Source of the DNA: Dromaius novaehollandiae
Taxonomy: Eukaryota; Chordata; Aves; Casuariiformes; Dromaiidae
DNA: 64,000 nucleotides
NCBI RefSeq assembly: GCF_036370855.1
Contig: NW_026991472.1
Coordinates: forward strand, 1-64,000
Direction: 5' to 3'
The number at the start of each line of letters is the position of its first letter. Position 1 is the stretch's first letter. This document shows positions 48,443 to 62,723 of the stretch, piece after piece. The position numbers and the translations under genes were made by a program. The notes under the pieces were generated by a model that was given only the letters and a program-made list of their open reading frames with translations, was not told the DNA's origin and made no database searches.

Positions 48443-51400
48443 TCAGGCGAAATTGATGAAGTCAAACTCCCTTGTCATCCTCAAGGTGACTTCCAAGATC
48501 TCCTCTTCGGAGAGGAAATGAGCTTTTCCATTCCTGCTGTCCACAGGGTGGGGGAGGTGCAGCAACAGCTTCCTATAAAACAGGACACAGCGGGTTTGGA
48601 TGCCTCAGACTGGGTGAGCAACTGAGATGGGACTGCAACTTCCTCTAGCAGTTCACTTATCAGTGTATATCAGGAAACATTAATTTAGCATATTCCCCCA
48701 CTCATGACAGGTTGTGGGGCACCTGCAATACCCAGTGCACAGTTATACAAGCTCTGGAATATTTCTAACACTACTCTTTTCTTTCTCTTGCCTGTGGCTA
48801 TGACAACAATTTCCAATGATGGATTGCGGGCTCTCTCCACAGTTCTTGCTTCTGCATAGTGCTGCACTGTAAATGCAGAGGAAGGAGGAGCTGCATTGCT
48901 ATATTGGTGGTTAAAAAAAAAAATCTATATTGGTGGTAAAAAAAAATGCTATATTGGTGGTTAAAAAAAAAAATCTGAATAATGCCTAAGGCCTGAACAT
49001 GTGTCTTTAGGAGCTTGTCTTCCCTAGTAAAAATAAATGACTGGTGCAGCCTCCTTAGAGGTTTTGTCCAGGCCAGTTACACAAAGGGCATGTCTATACT
49101 ACAAAGCAAAGTGCAGGTATGAAAGTGGACTTAGGGTTATAAAGTCCCTTTGCTTTTTTTTTAACCTACGCTGGAGACCAATTCAGTGATCTCCTACTTG
49201 TAGCTGAGGCACCTAACATACGAAGGAGGGCTGGATCTTGGTCTCGGGAGATGTCCCGCAGTCCCATGCTACAGCCAGCAGAGAGCTCTTCCTGGAATGG
49301 CTGATAAGCCTTCTGAATCAACTTGGTAATTAATGAGAGCTCAAGCTTACTTACTCATGCAAAGAGTCTAGCCTCTTTCCTCTCTTATCCCAGAGCTTCT
49401 ATGTTAACAAAATGAACCATGGGCCAGTCTTGGACTTGTGCTCTATTGACAGTGCAAATAGAACCAAGGAGACTTGAGAATTAAGAGACCTGCCCAGACA
49501 AGCACTATAAAGCCCTGCAAGACAACACAGTAGCATAGATGGGGGCTGTTTTAAATTGGGTTTTAAGGCATGCTGATTCTTCAGATCTTCAGCAGATCTT
49601 TCCAGCTCTGTGTCGTAGGAGCCATGGCTGAAAGGAAGGGGTACAGTCAGAGCACCTTTGCACCCTGCCAACTGAAAGAAGCCAGCCGGCATAATTTGGC
49701 TTACAATCAGCCTCAGGACCACAGAGTTGGAAACAGTTCCTTTGAGCCCCCCCTACACAGCTGTGAGAGCACAGTGTTTTTTGGTATGTAGAACTTGAAA
49801 TCTTACTTACTTCTTTCATACTGACAGTATTTGCACTCATATATTTGTGAAATCAGCACTGGCTCAGGCTCTACCCAAGCATCCATTAGATTTACAGCAA
49901 ACATTTTATTTGCTAGGCTTGTGACTTGAGACAGCTGGATACTATGAAGATAATGGTAGATCTGAGTCACCAAAAAGTAGGATTGCAAAAGAAAAAGGAT
50001 GTTGAGGTTTTCCTACATCTGCAGTACTGCATCAAGCTATGTCTTTTGCTAACTATGGGTTCAATAAGTGATTATTATCTCTTCCACACTGTGGGGAATA
50101 TGAATGAAGACTGTGAGAATCCCAGGAAGTCTTAGAGTATGTCAGTCAGTTTTTAGCTGTCTTTGTTGCAGTTATGAAGCAGCCTATAAAAAGCAAGAAC
50201 TCAAGGGAAATCTCTTTAGGACAACCTTGTAATAATTCCATCCCTCTGTGTACATAACCAGGCATGGATACAATTCCACTCTCAACCTCTAAAACTGTAT
50301 CTGCACATTTTTGTTTATCTTCATTTGTGCATGTGTATAAATTAACATTTATAAGCCAAATTCCCAAGTAGTTCCTCAAGACTGTAGTCAATTTGTCACA
50401 AACATTTTGGGCCCTTAAAGGCTTGCTGTTTCAGTAGCCAAAAACTATTTTAAGGCTATTCTTGCTAGACCAGTACCAGAGGTTTTAACCCTAGCACACT
50501 ACAAGCCTAAAAATGGACTATAATACCTATAATACTTTTTTGTTTGTACTTATTTCTCCTGTGCAATTAATAATTTCATCTGCATCTTTACCTTTGCCTT
50601 TCCACATAGTATTTTACTGAAGGCTTGGTTAAACTCCCATTGAAACAAGATATTAACTATACTTCGATCAATTCTGATTCTCTTACTTTTGTGGGGTTCG
50701 AAGGTCAAGAACCTTGTCCTGGATGTCTAAAGTGATGTCCGAGAACTTTGTCTCTGGCAGTTTGATTTTAATCTGGAATAACAAGCAGAGATAAAGCTGT
50801 GATTAGTCATGCAGCACTACAAACCATAAAAGATCTCGTATCTTCATGATCATTTTGATGCTAGTGTCAAAGAGCAACATTCTGAACAGGCAATCTGTAT
50901 TACAGAAAATATGAGAAAGTGATAATCTCATTGTTTTCAATAGCTCTGTTATGTATTGATACTGTATTTTCTACAAAATCTTGAGCTGATAATATACTCA
51001 GACAGGATCTGATACCTGTAACTTTAAAGACTGCCACAGCATTGTAGTACTCTGATAACTCACATACTTTGTAATAGATGCAGGCAGAGAAAAACTGTCT
51101 CCTCCTTCCTAGTCCCCCACGTCCCCACAGAAAATCATGTCTAAGATGAGACATCATGTTGGAGCTACTTTCATTTCCCTCAAGTCTGTATGCAGTATGC
51201 ATTTGCATTGACTCTTTCTCTTTTGAGTACAGTGTCCTTGAGGAGCTACATGAGTTCCTCGGATTAGCAAGGGTAAATATCATCTACAAGTGTGTGGAAA
51301 GATGCAAGAAAATCCCATAGGAGGCCAAAAGCTGCACTATAGCTTGATGTTTATGTTCTGTGTCTCGAGAAGAGGGCGAGATTGAAAGGAGGAGGCTGCA

Positions 51401-54400
51401 GGGAAAGGCTACAGAGAAGGGATGGGAGATACAGACTCAGCATACCACCATGTCTTCACAGCAGGCTGTGGAAGGGTCTTTCCTGCTCATCCCTAAGAAG
51501 ACGTCCTCTGTTCCCACTCGCTGTTTGAATAAAATCTCATACCTGAGAGACAGACAGAGAGAAAATTAGTTGTCTTACACCACACTGGAGAAGGGGCAGG
51601 AGACTAAAGGAGGCTGTATTTCTCAAAGGACCGACCATTGACCTTTGTATCAGTGCTCCTGTCCTTATCACATTCTCTCTCCTCCTTGCCAGTCTCCCTT
51701 CAAGCCTTCAATCCATCTGCATGAGGGTTTTTTTCAGAGCCATGAATGACACAGTTGGCTGGAAGATGTGTAGAACATTCACACCACCTTCCAAGGTATT
51801 CACTTTACTTCCTCTACCTCACTAACCAGCCTTTGCAGGATCAGGGAGCAGAGAAAGCATCCTAAATGAATATGATACTTATCAACTAGTCAGCCAACAC
51901 AGTATTTTGGGAAAAGGATACTGTCACATACTTACACCTCTGACTGTGTTCTGTTCTGTCATCATACTCTTGGAGCATGAGAATAGCACTGTTTTCTTGA
52001 CTAATTTTAATTATTTTGCATTTGGCCAACATTGATTTTCTCCCCCTCCAAATCAATTTGTCTCATTCTGAATGCTACAAAATCTGGAATCATATGTTCT
52101 CTTGCTCTTGAGATTTAATGAATGAGGAAATACAACTAAATATTGTATTTAGAACATATATTACTCCTAGTAAATTGAGCAAAATAAATGGAGTCATTCT
52201 CTACACTATTGGAAAAAGTGTATGACAAGAGTCTTCTTCACATCTCCAGTGGTCATGTGCATATGTAGCAATTCCTGTCAGTCAATGAAAAATCTGTCTA
52301 ATAGCTCTGGATGCACCTCTCAAACCATCTGTTTTCCTTTTGGGCCATTTTCAATGAATTAATCTGATCAACTAGTACAAGAATTTATACTCTTCTCATC
52401 TGTGCAATGCAGTACATAACTGCTTGAGGCATGCCACCCTTTCCCCAGCAGGGAAGGGAAGAGTCAAGAAAAAATGGCATGAGAAAAACATCCATTGTAG
52501 CCACAACACAAACAGAGAACATGTTCTATACCTCACAGGTGATAAGTCTCAAATAAGAACAAATGTATAACAGTATGCAGAGATAGAGCTGAATGCCAAA
52601 TCCCTCTTCACTAGTTGCTTCTTTAAAGGCAACAATCGGTACTCATTCCTTTGTCCTTCCACAATACAAGCTTTTCAGATGGCTGTATTCTACCCAAACA
52701 CAGCTGATGCTATTTAACACATTTCCATCAAAGCTATGTAAAACCAATGTAGGCAGTCTCAGCTTGCTTACACTTACTCTGGCTGTTCCCTAGGATCCCA
52801 GGTATCATCAAATTCTGATCCTTCTGGGACTTCCTCTGTATTCCAAATCATTTTACTATTTTCAGATTTCACTTGAAAAGTACCTGTAACTGGTGGTAAG
52901 AAAGAAATCACACTATCATGTTTTAGAATGTCTATTTTTTTCTAGATTTGCTAAAAGCATATGTTTTTCTAGGCTATAATTATGATGTATTTTTTCGATA
53001 CAAAAATTTTCTAACTGTGACCTCCTTCACCTGGATACCATATGAATGAGAACTGGTAAATGGAGGATGTTTTCACTTCTATTCTCTTAAATCTCCTCTA
53101 CCCAACCTCTGTGTAAAGGAAATCCTGGTTTCGGGCATAAAATATATAGCATTTCAAAATGGGTAGTATGTAGAAGTACACGAAATATTTATCTTTCCCC
53201 AAGCGCTCTGACAGGAGATTTTAAGTGAGCAGAGATGTTTACAATAGGATCTATTTTCCTCATATAAATCCAGTTCTTACCATTAACTATTGAGCATAAC
53301 CCAGACAAGGTACTGAAGGCTCATGAAAGCTGATTGCTAGAATAGCATGATTTATGTCTATCCTACCTGGAAAAAAATTATTTTTTATTCATCTGGTAAA
53401 TCTTCAATTTGGAGATTTTTACAGTAAGAGCTCTGATTATTGTGGGATTCCCAAGCAAAAACAGGTTTTTTGTTATATTTGCTACAGTTTGTTACACCCA
53501 TCCTGGTCCTTGTTGACCTTTCTTAGGGCTCATAACTATGTTGCCCAATATGTGATGGTATTAGCTCCAGGAAGAATATTATATCAACTTTGCTAAGACT
53601 ATACTTGGGTTCCTTTCTTTCCTGAATACAATCCAAGGTGCTGAAACAAATTAACAGACCCTCAAGGTTTTGGTTCTTGTTGTTTGAAAGTCTGTCTGTA
53701 TGCTGCCAGAATATCCGGAGTCAGATAAAGCACCTTAATTGCCCTGGGTTTCCTGGCGAAGAAATAGGTGTAGTGAGGAGGAAAACTGAAATACACTTTT
53801 CTCTTCGTCTGTCAGATTTTAGCATGATAAAGGCAGCATTGAATAAAGCTTATTTTTCTTCCAGTGTTTTGTATAAATAGGTGTGGGAGACTTTGGGGGG
53901 GAATATGGTATGTCTGTTTCACGGTGCACTTTGTAGCTTTTCATCCTCCTGAGAAGGAGGGACTCAGTTCCATGCAGTTTATTCTGTGAAGATCCTTTCA
54001 GATGAGTATTTAAAAGCTCATCCTCCTTGTCTGCTCTAAGGGAGCATTAACAATTCAATGGCAGTTCTTATAGAGAGCTTTTTGCTGCTTAGGTAGGATT
54101 CTCCTCAGCCCGTGATCAGGCTGTATTCCATACCCTGTTTATTTTCTCCACTTGAGGTTTCTACCTTCTGAAGCAACCCTTTCTGCTGTGCTTCATAGAT
54201 GCATTTCAGCTTTCAGGAAAAGAAGTATTTCATAATGTACTTGTAAAAACAGCAGTGCTATTTCCCTCTCAGCTCAAAGGCCAGTGACCACTCAGTGCTT
54301 GAAGCAAGCTGTGTCAGTAGTAACTCTTAGTACAGCTGTTTTACTCTGCTAACGTGTGACTGGATGCTAAACTGTACAAACAACCCTTCTTACCAGTGGT

Positions 54401-56293
54401 CTCTTTCTTTACTGGTCCAATATTACCAGGAGCCATGGCACTAACAGAACAGCGTGGCTGCAAAAAAAGCCAAATGAAACTTTAATTCTCACAGAGCCCA
54501 GATCAATAACATGCAGTAACAATATTATCCAGGATCAATCAAATCAGTGATAGGATCCAGAAGTATTCTCAGCTTCACAATGGAACCATTGAACATGCTC
54601 TCTTCCTCACTCGCACATAGCAGAGAGTGATATTGATCCATTAGGTTTAAACAGAACTCGGAAGTACAGTCTTGCAGACAGATGCATTTTTTCTGAGTAT
54701 TAGTTTCCATTGCATTTTAACAAAACTGTCCTGCTTTGCCTGCCATGAAAATACTGCAACAAGCCAGGGGCGCTACATGCAAATCTCATCATAGCATTTG
54801 GATTCCTTTTAAGATTAGAGACCATACGAGGCAACAACGTTTTCCTCTAATTATGAATGAATTTAATGCTAATAGGCCAATGTTAAGCATTTCTATATAT
54901 ATGAAGATTCCTCGGCTTGATAAGAGTGTCTCATATGCACAGAGCATTCAATTAAATCAAAATGAAGATTTCAAATTACCCCAAAGATTGACTCAGACTT
55001 AAATTGTAACAAATGATGTCAGTTTTCATTTCTGTCTCTGAAGTATTATTCATTTTATTAATAAGGTGTAAACAAGTTCTTTTAAAATTGGGATGTTTAT
55101 TGCAAAGATGTACAGCAATAATACTAGCTTTAAAAGCAAACATAAAAGAGATGAAGGGTAGTTAGAGTGTGAAGGACCACATCTACCATCTAGCGAAAGG
55201 AAATCTCAAGGGAAATGGATCCCCTTCATCCCAAGTGTTTATTACTACTGATAATATTAGGGCACATCTGCTGGGTCAGCCTGCTGGCTCTTCTGGGTCA
55301 GCCTGCTAGCTCTCCTTTGAAGAGTGATGTTAGGGAGGATTACCGAGACGTGTGCCATTTTCGCTATCCAGGTCATAAAAAGACTCGTTCAAATCCAGAG
55401 ACTTTTCAAAGAGTTTTGAACGCTCCTTGGGGCCTTGTACATTGTGACTGTTGGCACCTGTGGTCCTCCTGGGCATAACAGACACAGATATTTCTCCCCA
55501 GCACATGTGCATACCTAGATAAAACTAGCAGTTGTATATTCTGGAAACAAAGCACGTTTTCCAGATGCTGTGATTTTCATCTAGTCCTGAGATGAATTGA
55601 TATAAAAGACCGAAAAGATATTTCTCTCATTAAGCATTCAGATCATTCATCTTACCATGATTACTAACCCTTCCCTATTTTACCATCTCCAACATATCTA
55701 TTGTACTTCAGTGATCAATTATCTCTACAGTTCTTCAGTGTCTGACATGCAGAATTAGCACACTCAGTTGCCTCTGGATATTTTAGTCTCTACTCAGAAG
55801 TTAAGCAGCAACTTTTTCCTTCATATGAAGTCCTTTGTATCTAGTTGTAATTGCCTTCATCTCTGGCAGACTTCAGGGAAAAGTAGGGGGAAGTCTGAAG
55901 TATCTAACACTCTTTCAACTGCATGTTCTCATTTCCTTTAGGCTGAGAAAATAAATCTTCCTCCCATTCCATGCTCACAATCTCTCCTCCTATTCCTGGG
56001 GCATCTTCCTTACTTTCTCCCTCAGGAGCTTCTTACCCTACAAATACCTTCTAGCTGTTTCAGTCAGTCCAAAGCTGCATAAGGCTTTCTTTACTCACCC
56101 TGGGAAAAGCCAAATTTGCTTCTTAGTTAACAAGGTGAGACTGTGGTACAACATGTAGAAGCAGCAGCATTTCTTGTGGAAGACTCACCCCGTCGTCGTC
56201 GTCGTCGTCATCTTCTTCTTGAGCATCACTAAGTAGCTTGGCAAGGGACTGCAGAGAAGAGACTGAGGAAATACTATCTATATCCATATCCAT
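48443..56293 (-). CDS. DNAAF6: Dynein axonemal assembly factor 6 (PIH1D3), copy 2, intact
   Basis: Same six coding exons on the - strand: 56189-56293, 54394-54457, 52778-52883, 51446-51542, 50687-50772 and 48443-48572. All splice sites and the stop are kept. The first coding exon has one more GAC codon than copy 1, so the aspartate run is longer by one and the protein has 195 residues. No other coding change was noticed. Both copies have the full promoter island with X-box, so both could be expressed and would raise DNAAF6 dosage. The role is as for copy 1: cytoplasmic pre-assembly of axonemal dynein arms. Confidence 0.95.
48898..48976. repeat. Short tandem repeat, three imperfect units, copy 2
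   Basis: Same three-unit TATATTGGTGG plus A-run block as at 27882-27960. Confidence 0.85.
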
Positions 56294-57429
56294 AGCTTAC
56301 CTGCGCAGAAAAAACAAGTGACAGATGAAGAAAGAACACCACCTTTTCTATACTGTCCTTCCTCAAATGCAAACAATTTTCCTGCTGTGCTCTAGAAGGA
56401 TAAACTTTGCCCAAAAACTTACATGAGATGCCAACGTGTACAGTGGAATATAATCAATGTTCCCCTGTCCGTAACCAAGTTATTGACTCTTTTGCTCCAC
56501 AAGCACTTGTTGTGGAGCCTGCTCAAGTCTAACAGTGCTTATTAGCTCTGGCACAGCTCCATCCAAACATGGATTTTCTGCTCCTGTGGCCAGGTTGAGG
56601 GCAGCAGAATTTCTTGTTGCAGGTTTCGATTTGGCATTCTGGACTATATTTGTCTCCCTGAGGAGCCAGGCAGGGGTCTCCACGCCAGGTTCTCTGGCCT
56701 CCTTGTTCCAGGGAGGCTTAGGAGAGGCCCAGCTCTAGGTCCAAGCTGTCTTGGGCCTTTGCACAGTGCCCCAGGCAAGTCGGTACGCCCTCCAACAACC
56801 TAAAGCACAGGGAAGTGAGGTGCAGAGAGATCTAAGCTGCCCCCATGGAAAACAGCTTTGCTTTGTAACCAGTAGTGCTGTATTATCTAGCATTGTCTTC
56901 CTCCTTTAGCCCAGGTTCTCGCTATCCAGGAACGGAGATTGGACTTAGCAATTAACTCAGTGAATTTACATATAACCATATAGTCCCATTCATGTAGCAT
57001 CTTAACGTCTTTAAAGCACAGCTTCACTCATCCCGACCAGACAACTCTGAGAGTGGGCAATTTAACCATCCCCGTCATACAGAGCGCTGAAACCACCAAA
57101 TAACCTGCTGCAAAACACAAAACCCAACGACGGGCCTAGAGGGGGAAGCCGGGGGCGGGAGAGAAAGGGAGGAGGGGCGAGGGAAGGACAGCTCTCCCCG
57201 GCCACCGCAGGGAGCTGCCAGCAGCTCCGGGTCGAACACCTCCCCTGCAGCAGCGGTCCCGCAGCAGCATGTGCCCGGTGCAGCCTCCCGCCTCCACGGA
57301 ACGTTCTGGAAGCGCCACGGCCTGCACCGCTCTGCGTCGACAGAAGCCCGCGGTGCCCCGGCCGCTTCCAGCCGCACACCGCCCCGGAGACCCCGCCCCA
57401 GGCCCCGGCCTCCCGCGGCCGCCCGGCCC

Positions 57430-57463
57430 ACGCCACGCCACGCCACGCCACGCCACGCCACGC
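57430..57463. repeat. (ACGCC)n pentanucleotide repeat, copy 2
   Basis: Same length as in copy 1. Confidence 0.95.
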
Positions 57464-57495
57464 AGCGAGCAGCCGCCTCAGCGGGCGCCAGGGCG

Positions 57496-57533
57496 CCCCG
57501 GCCCCGGCCCCGGCCCCGGCCCCGGCCCCGGCC
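57496..57533. repeat. (GGCCCC)n hexanucleotide repeat, copy 2
   Basis: Same five-unit length as in copy 1; GGGGCC on the DNAAF6 strand. Confidence 0.95.
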
Positions 57534-57558
57534 GTACCGCCGCCTGCAACCGCCGCCT

Positions 57559-57859
57559 GCAACCGTCACCCGGCACCGGCCGCGTCCTCCGTTGCCACAG
57601 TAACGAGGAGCCCGCCGCTCCGCCTCGCCCCGTGAGCCAATGCGGCGTGGTGTCCGATGAGCGGCGGCAGGGAGAGCCAATAGTTTTTCGGAGCGGTGAG
57701 AGCCCGGCCGGCGCCTGGGCGGCGGGGCGAGGGGCGGGCGCAGAGCAGTTGCGTCACTGTCTACCGGCCGGAAGCAACGTAAAAAGCGTCCTCAGCGGGC
57801 GCGCGCGCCGTGCAGGGAGCGGGAGCTGGCGGCGGGGAGGGGCTGTCGCCGTCGGTCCG
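57559..57859. promoter_or_regulatory. Bidirectional CpG-island promoter, copy 2
   Basis: Same arrangement as copy 1: X-box at 57591-57604, CCAAT boxes at 57637-57641 and 57677-57681, GC boxes, and a first-exon donor after 57859. A GTCGCC unit is lost just before the donor and the CCCTG run downstream of it is altered. Confidence 0.7.
57591..57604. promoter_or_regulatory. RFX X-box, copy 2
   Basis: Identical to the X-box in copy 1. Confidence 0.75.
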
Positions 57860-58038
57860 GTAGGTGCTCGGGGCCGCCGCCCCGGCCCCGTCGCCCTGCC
57901 CTGCCCTGCCCTCGGCCGGTGCCGCAGCCCCGGTGGGCGGCGAGCCGCGCCCCCGCACGTCGCTTCAGCCGCGGGCCGGGGCCGTGGGGCGCCCCCCCGC
58001 CCCCGAGGGCTGACGGCGGCGCGCCCCTTCTCTCGCAG

Positions 58039-60075
58039 GCCGCCGGCAGCCATGAACCAGTTCAGCTTCGGGTCGGGCGCGGCGGGAGGCGGCTTCACCT
58101 TCGGCGTGCCGAAGACGGCCGCCGCCACCACGGCCGCGACGGGCTTCTCCTTCTCCACCTCCGCCGCCTCGGGAGGCTTCAGCTTCGGCACGGCGGCGCA
58201 GACGCCCGCCAGCAGCCAGCCGGCCGGGCTCTTCTCCCTCAGCACGCCGGCCAGCACCGCGCAGCCCGCCGGCTTCAGCTTCGGCACGCAGCCCGCCGCC
58301 ACGGCGGCGCCGGCCGGGGCCGTGTTCTCGCTGGGGTGAGTCCCGCGGCCCAGCGCCCGCCGCCGCGGGGGGGCGGGGGGGGAGGTGGCGGCGCTGCCGA
58401 GCGGCCTGCTGCTTTGGAGGCGCCTGGGAAAGTACCTCAGAACAGAGCGAGGCCGCTGCTGTTGCGGGGTGAACCTGTGCTGCAGTGCAGCACATCCGTA
58501 GGTGTTTACTGGGGCCTGTTCTTTCTCTCCATTCACTTTTCCACGGGCTATCAAGACCAGTCAATCCTGTGACTTATTCCACTGCTGAAAGTTGTATGTT
58601 TATGCTGCTGCTTTGGAGACATGAGTCCATGCTGGTTAAGAAAAAGGAGAATTTGAGCTTTTGCATGGTGCGCCTGTTCTGTTGTGATTAAAACTTGGGG
58701 TGCTCAGAATCTGTCCTTTCCCAAGCAGGACTTCAGTCCTTTTAAGACACTGTAAACCCTGGAATGGGAATTGGTAGAATCATTTGTCTTTCCAGATAGT
58801 CCCACTTCTGAAGTGGAAAAATGTGATGAAACAGCCCAGGGAAATCCTGCTTGCTCTGCTTTTGCCCGAGCAGTGCTCCTCAGGTCATGTTAGTAAGGTA
58901 GAATGAAGGTTACCAAGAACCAGCATCTTATTGATAGCAATGGAAAAGAGGTGTTAGGCAGGTGCGAGCTGTAGTTTTACTTTGTCATCTGCCTTGTGGC
59001 TGGGAAAGGGGAGAGACTGGAGCTGGTAAGTAATTGAGGTTATTGGCATTTTTGCTTTTCAGTTTTACTTTACAGAATAGTGCCATTTCTGAGGGTCCCT
59101 GGGGCAGTTATACTAGTGGAAAATCATACGAAAGAATGGCTTCACTTTTTCAAAAAATACACTCTTTCCTTCTTAGCTTATGTTCTTTCCTTCTTTCTTC
59201 CAAATATGCAGCTGCTGCTCAGGAAGGCCTTTTGTCATCATCGTACTGTTTTTGTTTGTTAAATTTAAAATAACTTTTCCACCCGAGAATGGTGGAAAGG
59301 GAGTTGGATGGAGGCTAGCAGTGGGAAGGTAGCTGGAAGAAAGTCTTGTGTTAGTTTGAAGCAGAGGAGGTGACAAGGATGTTTAAGGTCTGAGAGAAGA
59401 AACTTATTCTGAAACATTCATGGTGATGTAAATACCTTGGTGGGAGGAGGTAATTAAGGAGGAGTCAGTAAAAGTGGACTTGGTGGAGTCTGTATGACAG
59501 GAATTGTAGTGCGATCTGTGTCAAAACTGGGCTGCGGTTAGCTTGAAGTAGGAACCTGAAGTGCACATCTCTGAAATTAAGATGTTCTCTGCTGTCAGTA
59601 AATACTTTGTAAGAAAGCTGATTCTTAGTAGTTCACTGGATATATGTCTCAGATTACCTTACTTTTTTTTTTTTTTCCCTAGGGGAAAGGCACCCAAATT
59701 ACACTTGGGAGGCAGTAGCACAACTCAAGCTGCAGGTATCACAGGAGGCTTTGGGTTCGGCGGCTCTGTACCGGCTAGTGCGCCCTCAAGGCAAGCAGCA
59801 GCCCCCTCTGGCTTTGTTTTTGGCTCTGCTGGTACCACCGCCACTACCACTCGGTCTGGGACAACTGGAGGGTTTACTTTTTCCAGTGGTAGTGCAACCC
59901 AGGCAGCAACACCCAGCTTCAGTATCAGCACCGTAAGCAGTGCGGCCCCGCAAGCAGCGCCCACGGGGTTGACCTTTGGAGCAGCGCCTGCTGCCGCTGC
60001 CACCGCTGCTGCCACCCTAGGAGCAACAAACAACACAGCCAGCAACTGCCTTCAGCCTTGGGGGACAGTGCTCAG
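58039..60075 (+). pseudogene. NUP62CL: NUP62/NUP62CL-type nucleoporin, 5' fragment (FG-repeat exons only), copy 2
   Basis: Coding exons 58039-58335 (ATG at 58052) and 59683-60075, as in copy 1. One substitution changes an alanine to threonine in the second exon. The poly(T) next to the second exon's acceptor is 14 bases here against 25 in copy 1. The unit again ends before any coiled-coil exon, so only an FG-rich peptide could be made from this copy unless transcripts splice onward into copy 3. Confidence 0.8.
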
Positions 60076-60961
60076 GTGAGTGCCTGGGCTGGGAATGTGG
60101 GCTGTAATTGGGAAGCCTGCCGACATGGAGGGCACCTGGGGGTGGTGTGTGAAGTTCTGAAGCCTCCTTCAGCTTTTGCTGGTGTGAAGTGAAACTCGTG
60201 GTCGTAATACATGCTTTCTTTTTTTCCCTATTTATCCAGGGTCTCTAGTTACAGATGCAAAAGTGCACCCATTAGGGCCCAAGCAGATATGCATGTATCC
60301 GTTTGTTTCTTAACATTACAGCAATTGGCAGAACTTGTATGTGTGTCTGAATTAGTGAGTTTGCCACCTGGCTAGGTCAGTCTGAAGCAAAGCATCTGTT
60401 TATGTGGGGAAGTTTCTCAGAACAGCATCTCTTGGCTTAGCTGTTTCTTGTGATATTTGAGCTTAATGCTGAGATGAAGTAGCCTGTAGTCTTGCCTCCT
60501 TACATTCTGAATGGCCAGTCTTTATTTTGTGACTGTGTATGTGTGAATTTGAAACCGGAGGTGATAAAGGAAGACAAGTACAGTGTAAAATGGCCCAGAA
60601 GGCAAGTGACTGCCGAGATAACAGTGGGATGCTCTCGTGTTTGAATGTGCCTTGCAGGATTTTGAATGGCTTTGCTGTCAGTACTTTTTGGGCTGGTGGG
60701 GGTGGGGGTCTTCATCATTAGGGATGGGGATTCCTAAGCTGAGTGGTGTTTGAGAAGTATTACTGAAGGGGTTTGGAGGCTGAGGCTGAAATAATTCTGC
60801 CACTGAAGAGAAGTGTCAGAGTTGCATTTGAAGTGCTTGGAGAGTGTCTTTGGTGGATTTGGGGTGGGGGTATAGAGGCAGGGATGGGAGTGGTGAGGAA
60901 GGGGAGTGCCCTGCCCAGGATGCTGAACTGTTGCTGAACCCAGGCAACAAACCTGTTTCAC

Positions 60962-60982
60962 TTTAACAGTGAAACTTGCGGG
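60962..60982. other. Tandem junction, copy 2 to copy 3
   Basis: Same join as at 39960-39980, showing that the array repeats with one fixed breakpoint. Confidence 0.95.
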
Positions 60983-61059
60983 CCTGTTTGAGACAAGGAC
61001 TATATTCCGTAAGCAGGGTGTAGCCTACTCACTGTTTTATCCAAGGTGGTTTTGTTGAC

Positions 61060-61732
61060 TGTGACGCGCCAATAGAGGGGCGTCGGAGATTCTTTCAGAT
61101 TCGGGTTAGTTGCACTGAACTCAAGAGATCATCATTTGTCAAGTGTAAGAATTTACTAGAGCTAAGCAGTTACACACATACGACGGACACTGGACAACAC
61201 TGAACAACTTACACCAGACCATCTACAAGTCTAACAAAGCTAAAAAGTAAAGAACTGAAAACAGAATGCACATATCAGAGCTCTGTGGTTAAGCCACAGA
61301 TGCACGGTACAGTGACCGTTCTCAGCCTTTCCTTGTCCTTATGGACCACCTCTCCAGTACGGTTTTCCCCAGATTGTTCTCAGCGTGCTCAAGCTATGCT
61401 GGGATGATTCAGGTTCTCCCTGGCAGTTGCCATCGGGGTGTCCCTGCTGATGGGTGGGTTGCTGGGTGTGCAGGCCAAGTGAGGGTGAGACTGAGTCCAC
61501 ACAGAGGTATGTGGCTTTCTTCTGTCCTTCAGAGGCTTAGGGTTTTTCATCCAATCAAACAGTGCCAGACCACGGTTACACAACAGAAGCGATGGCCTCA
61601 GCCGGTAACAGGATGGATACCAACAGGGTGGTCAACAGACAACCCAGTTCCACGCTACCCAGAGGCTTACAGGGCGAGTCTGCAGTGTCACTTCTCCTTT
61701 GCTGACTAGGCTTGCTCAGCACTCAGGGGTCA
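61060..61732 (-). mobile_element. Endogenous retrovirus LTR A, copy 3
   Basis: Third copy of the LTR, with private changes near 61589 and near 61711. Confidence 0.7.
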
Positions 61733-62011
61733 CTGGAGGTCCTCCCCAACGATATGCAAAACTTTAGTGCGGTTGGCTATCTGATATACATCAGTAGTAA
61801 TCTGATGGAAATGGTTAACATAAAAACAGCAACTGTCATTAGTTAAGGCACACACTGCTCCTTGAGAGGCTAGCAAACAGTCAAGTGTGAAATGATTCTG
61901 TACAGTAGTTTGGCCAATATTGTGTATGTCTTCATTTAAAAGCGTTAAGGCATCGATGGGTGTGTTTTCTATCACTTCTGTGGTTACAGATTCACTATTG
62001 TTTTTTCCAGG
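61730..62011 (-). pseudogene. Endogenous retroviral env fragment, copy 3
   Basis: Same transmembrane-subunit fragment as in copies 1 and 2, with the same breaks. Confidence 0.8.
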
Positions 62012-62723
62012 TCAACTGCCCTCGCTGGGTAACTGCTTCCATGGCTTGTATATCAGCATTATGGGGCCACAGCCCACACGCTATTTCCAACTGGAGTGCA
62101 AGGATTATACTAAGGTAGCAATACCAGGGAGCACGGCACCCCGAAAATGAATTTTGGAATGTGGCTTTTGCTGCCTTGCCGGGGCAGTGTGTCAGCCCGA
62201 GAGCAAGGGGCGGGGGGGAGGGGGGTCACAGCCGCCTTCCTTTCTTCGGGGAAAGGAAAGCCCCTGCCTGTCGTGGGGTCTAAAGCAGACGTACCCATTT
62301 AAACACTCCCTTAACGTGCCTAGTGTTTTCCTGTGGCTACTGTTTTACTGTGGGGAAATGCACGGAGCCAGACAGTCTCCCAGCCTGCTCCTGCGCATCC
62401 TCCCTAGCTTTCGTCAGGCCCTGCAGAGGCTCGTCTGCACAGCCTGCCCGGCTCCGTGAAAGACCGCCTCCCCGCCAAACGGCGCTCAGGAGAAGCACGG
62501 CCTACAACAAACAGCCGGTGGCACTGAGGTCACGCCTGTGCAGGGTGACTGGGAAGGAGCTGGCAGGCCGCGCGCACGCTCAGCGGCCCATTGTGAGGAG
62601 CTCCTGACACCTTCACAAGGTCTGCACGCCCGCCGGCGATGTCACAGCACCGCCAGGGCAACCCAGGGCCCCGTTGCCGGGCAGGCCTCATTTGCGCACA
62701 CAGCTTTGGGAGTACCAGCAGAC

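Larger units (their letters stand above)
39970..60971. repeat. Tandem segmental duplication, copy 2 (21002 bp)
   Basis: Near-identical head-to-tail repeat of copy 1. The 12-bp net difference is made of small length changes: +3 in a G tract near 41210, -1 in a poly(A) near 47090, +3 in a GAC triplet run near 56195, -6 net in GC-rich simple repeats near 57850-57910, and -11 in a poly(T) at 59663-59676. Single-base differences are sparse. Confidence 0.97.
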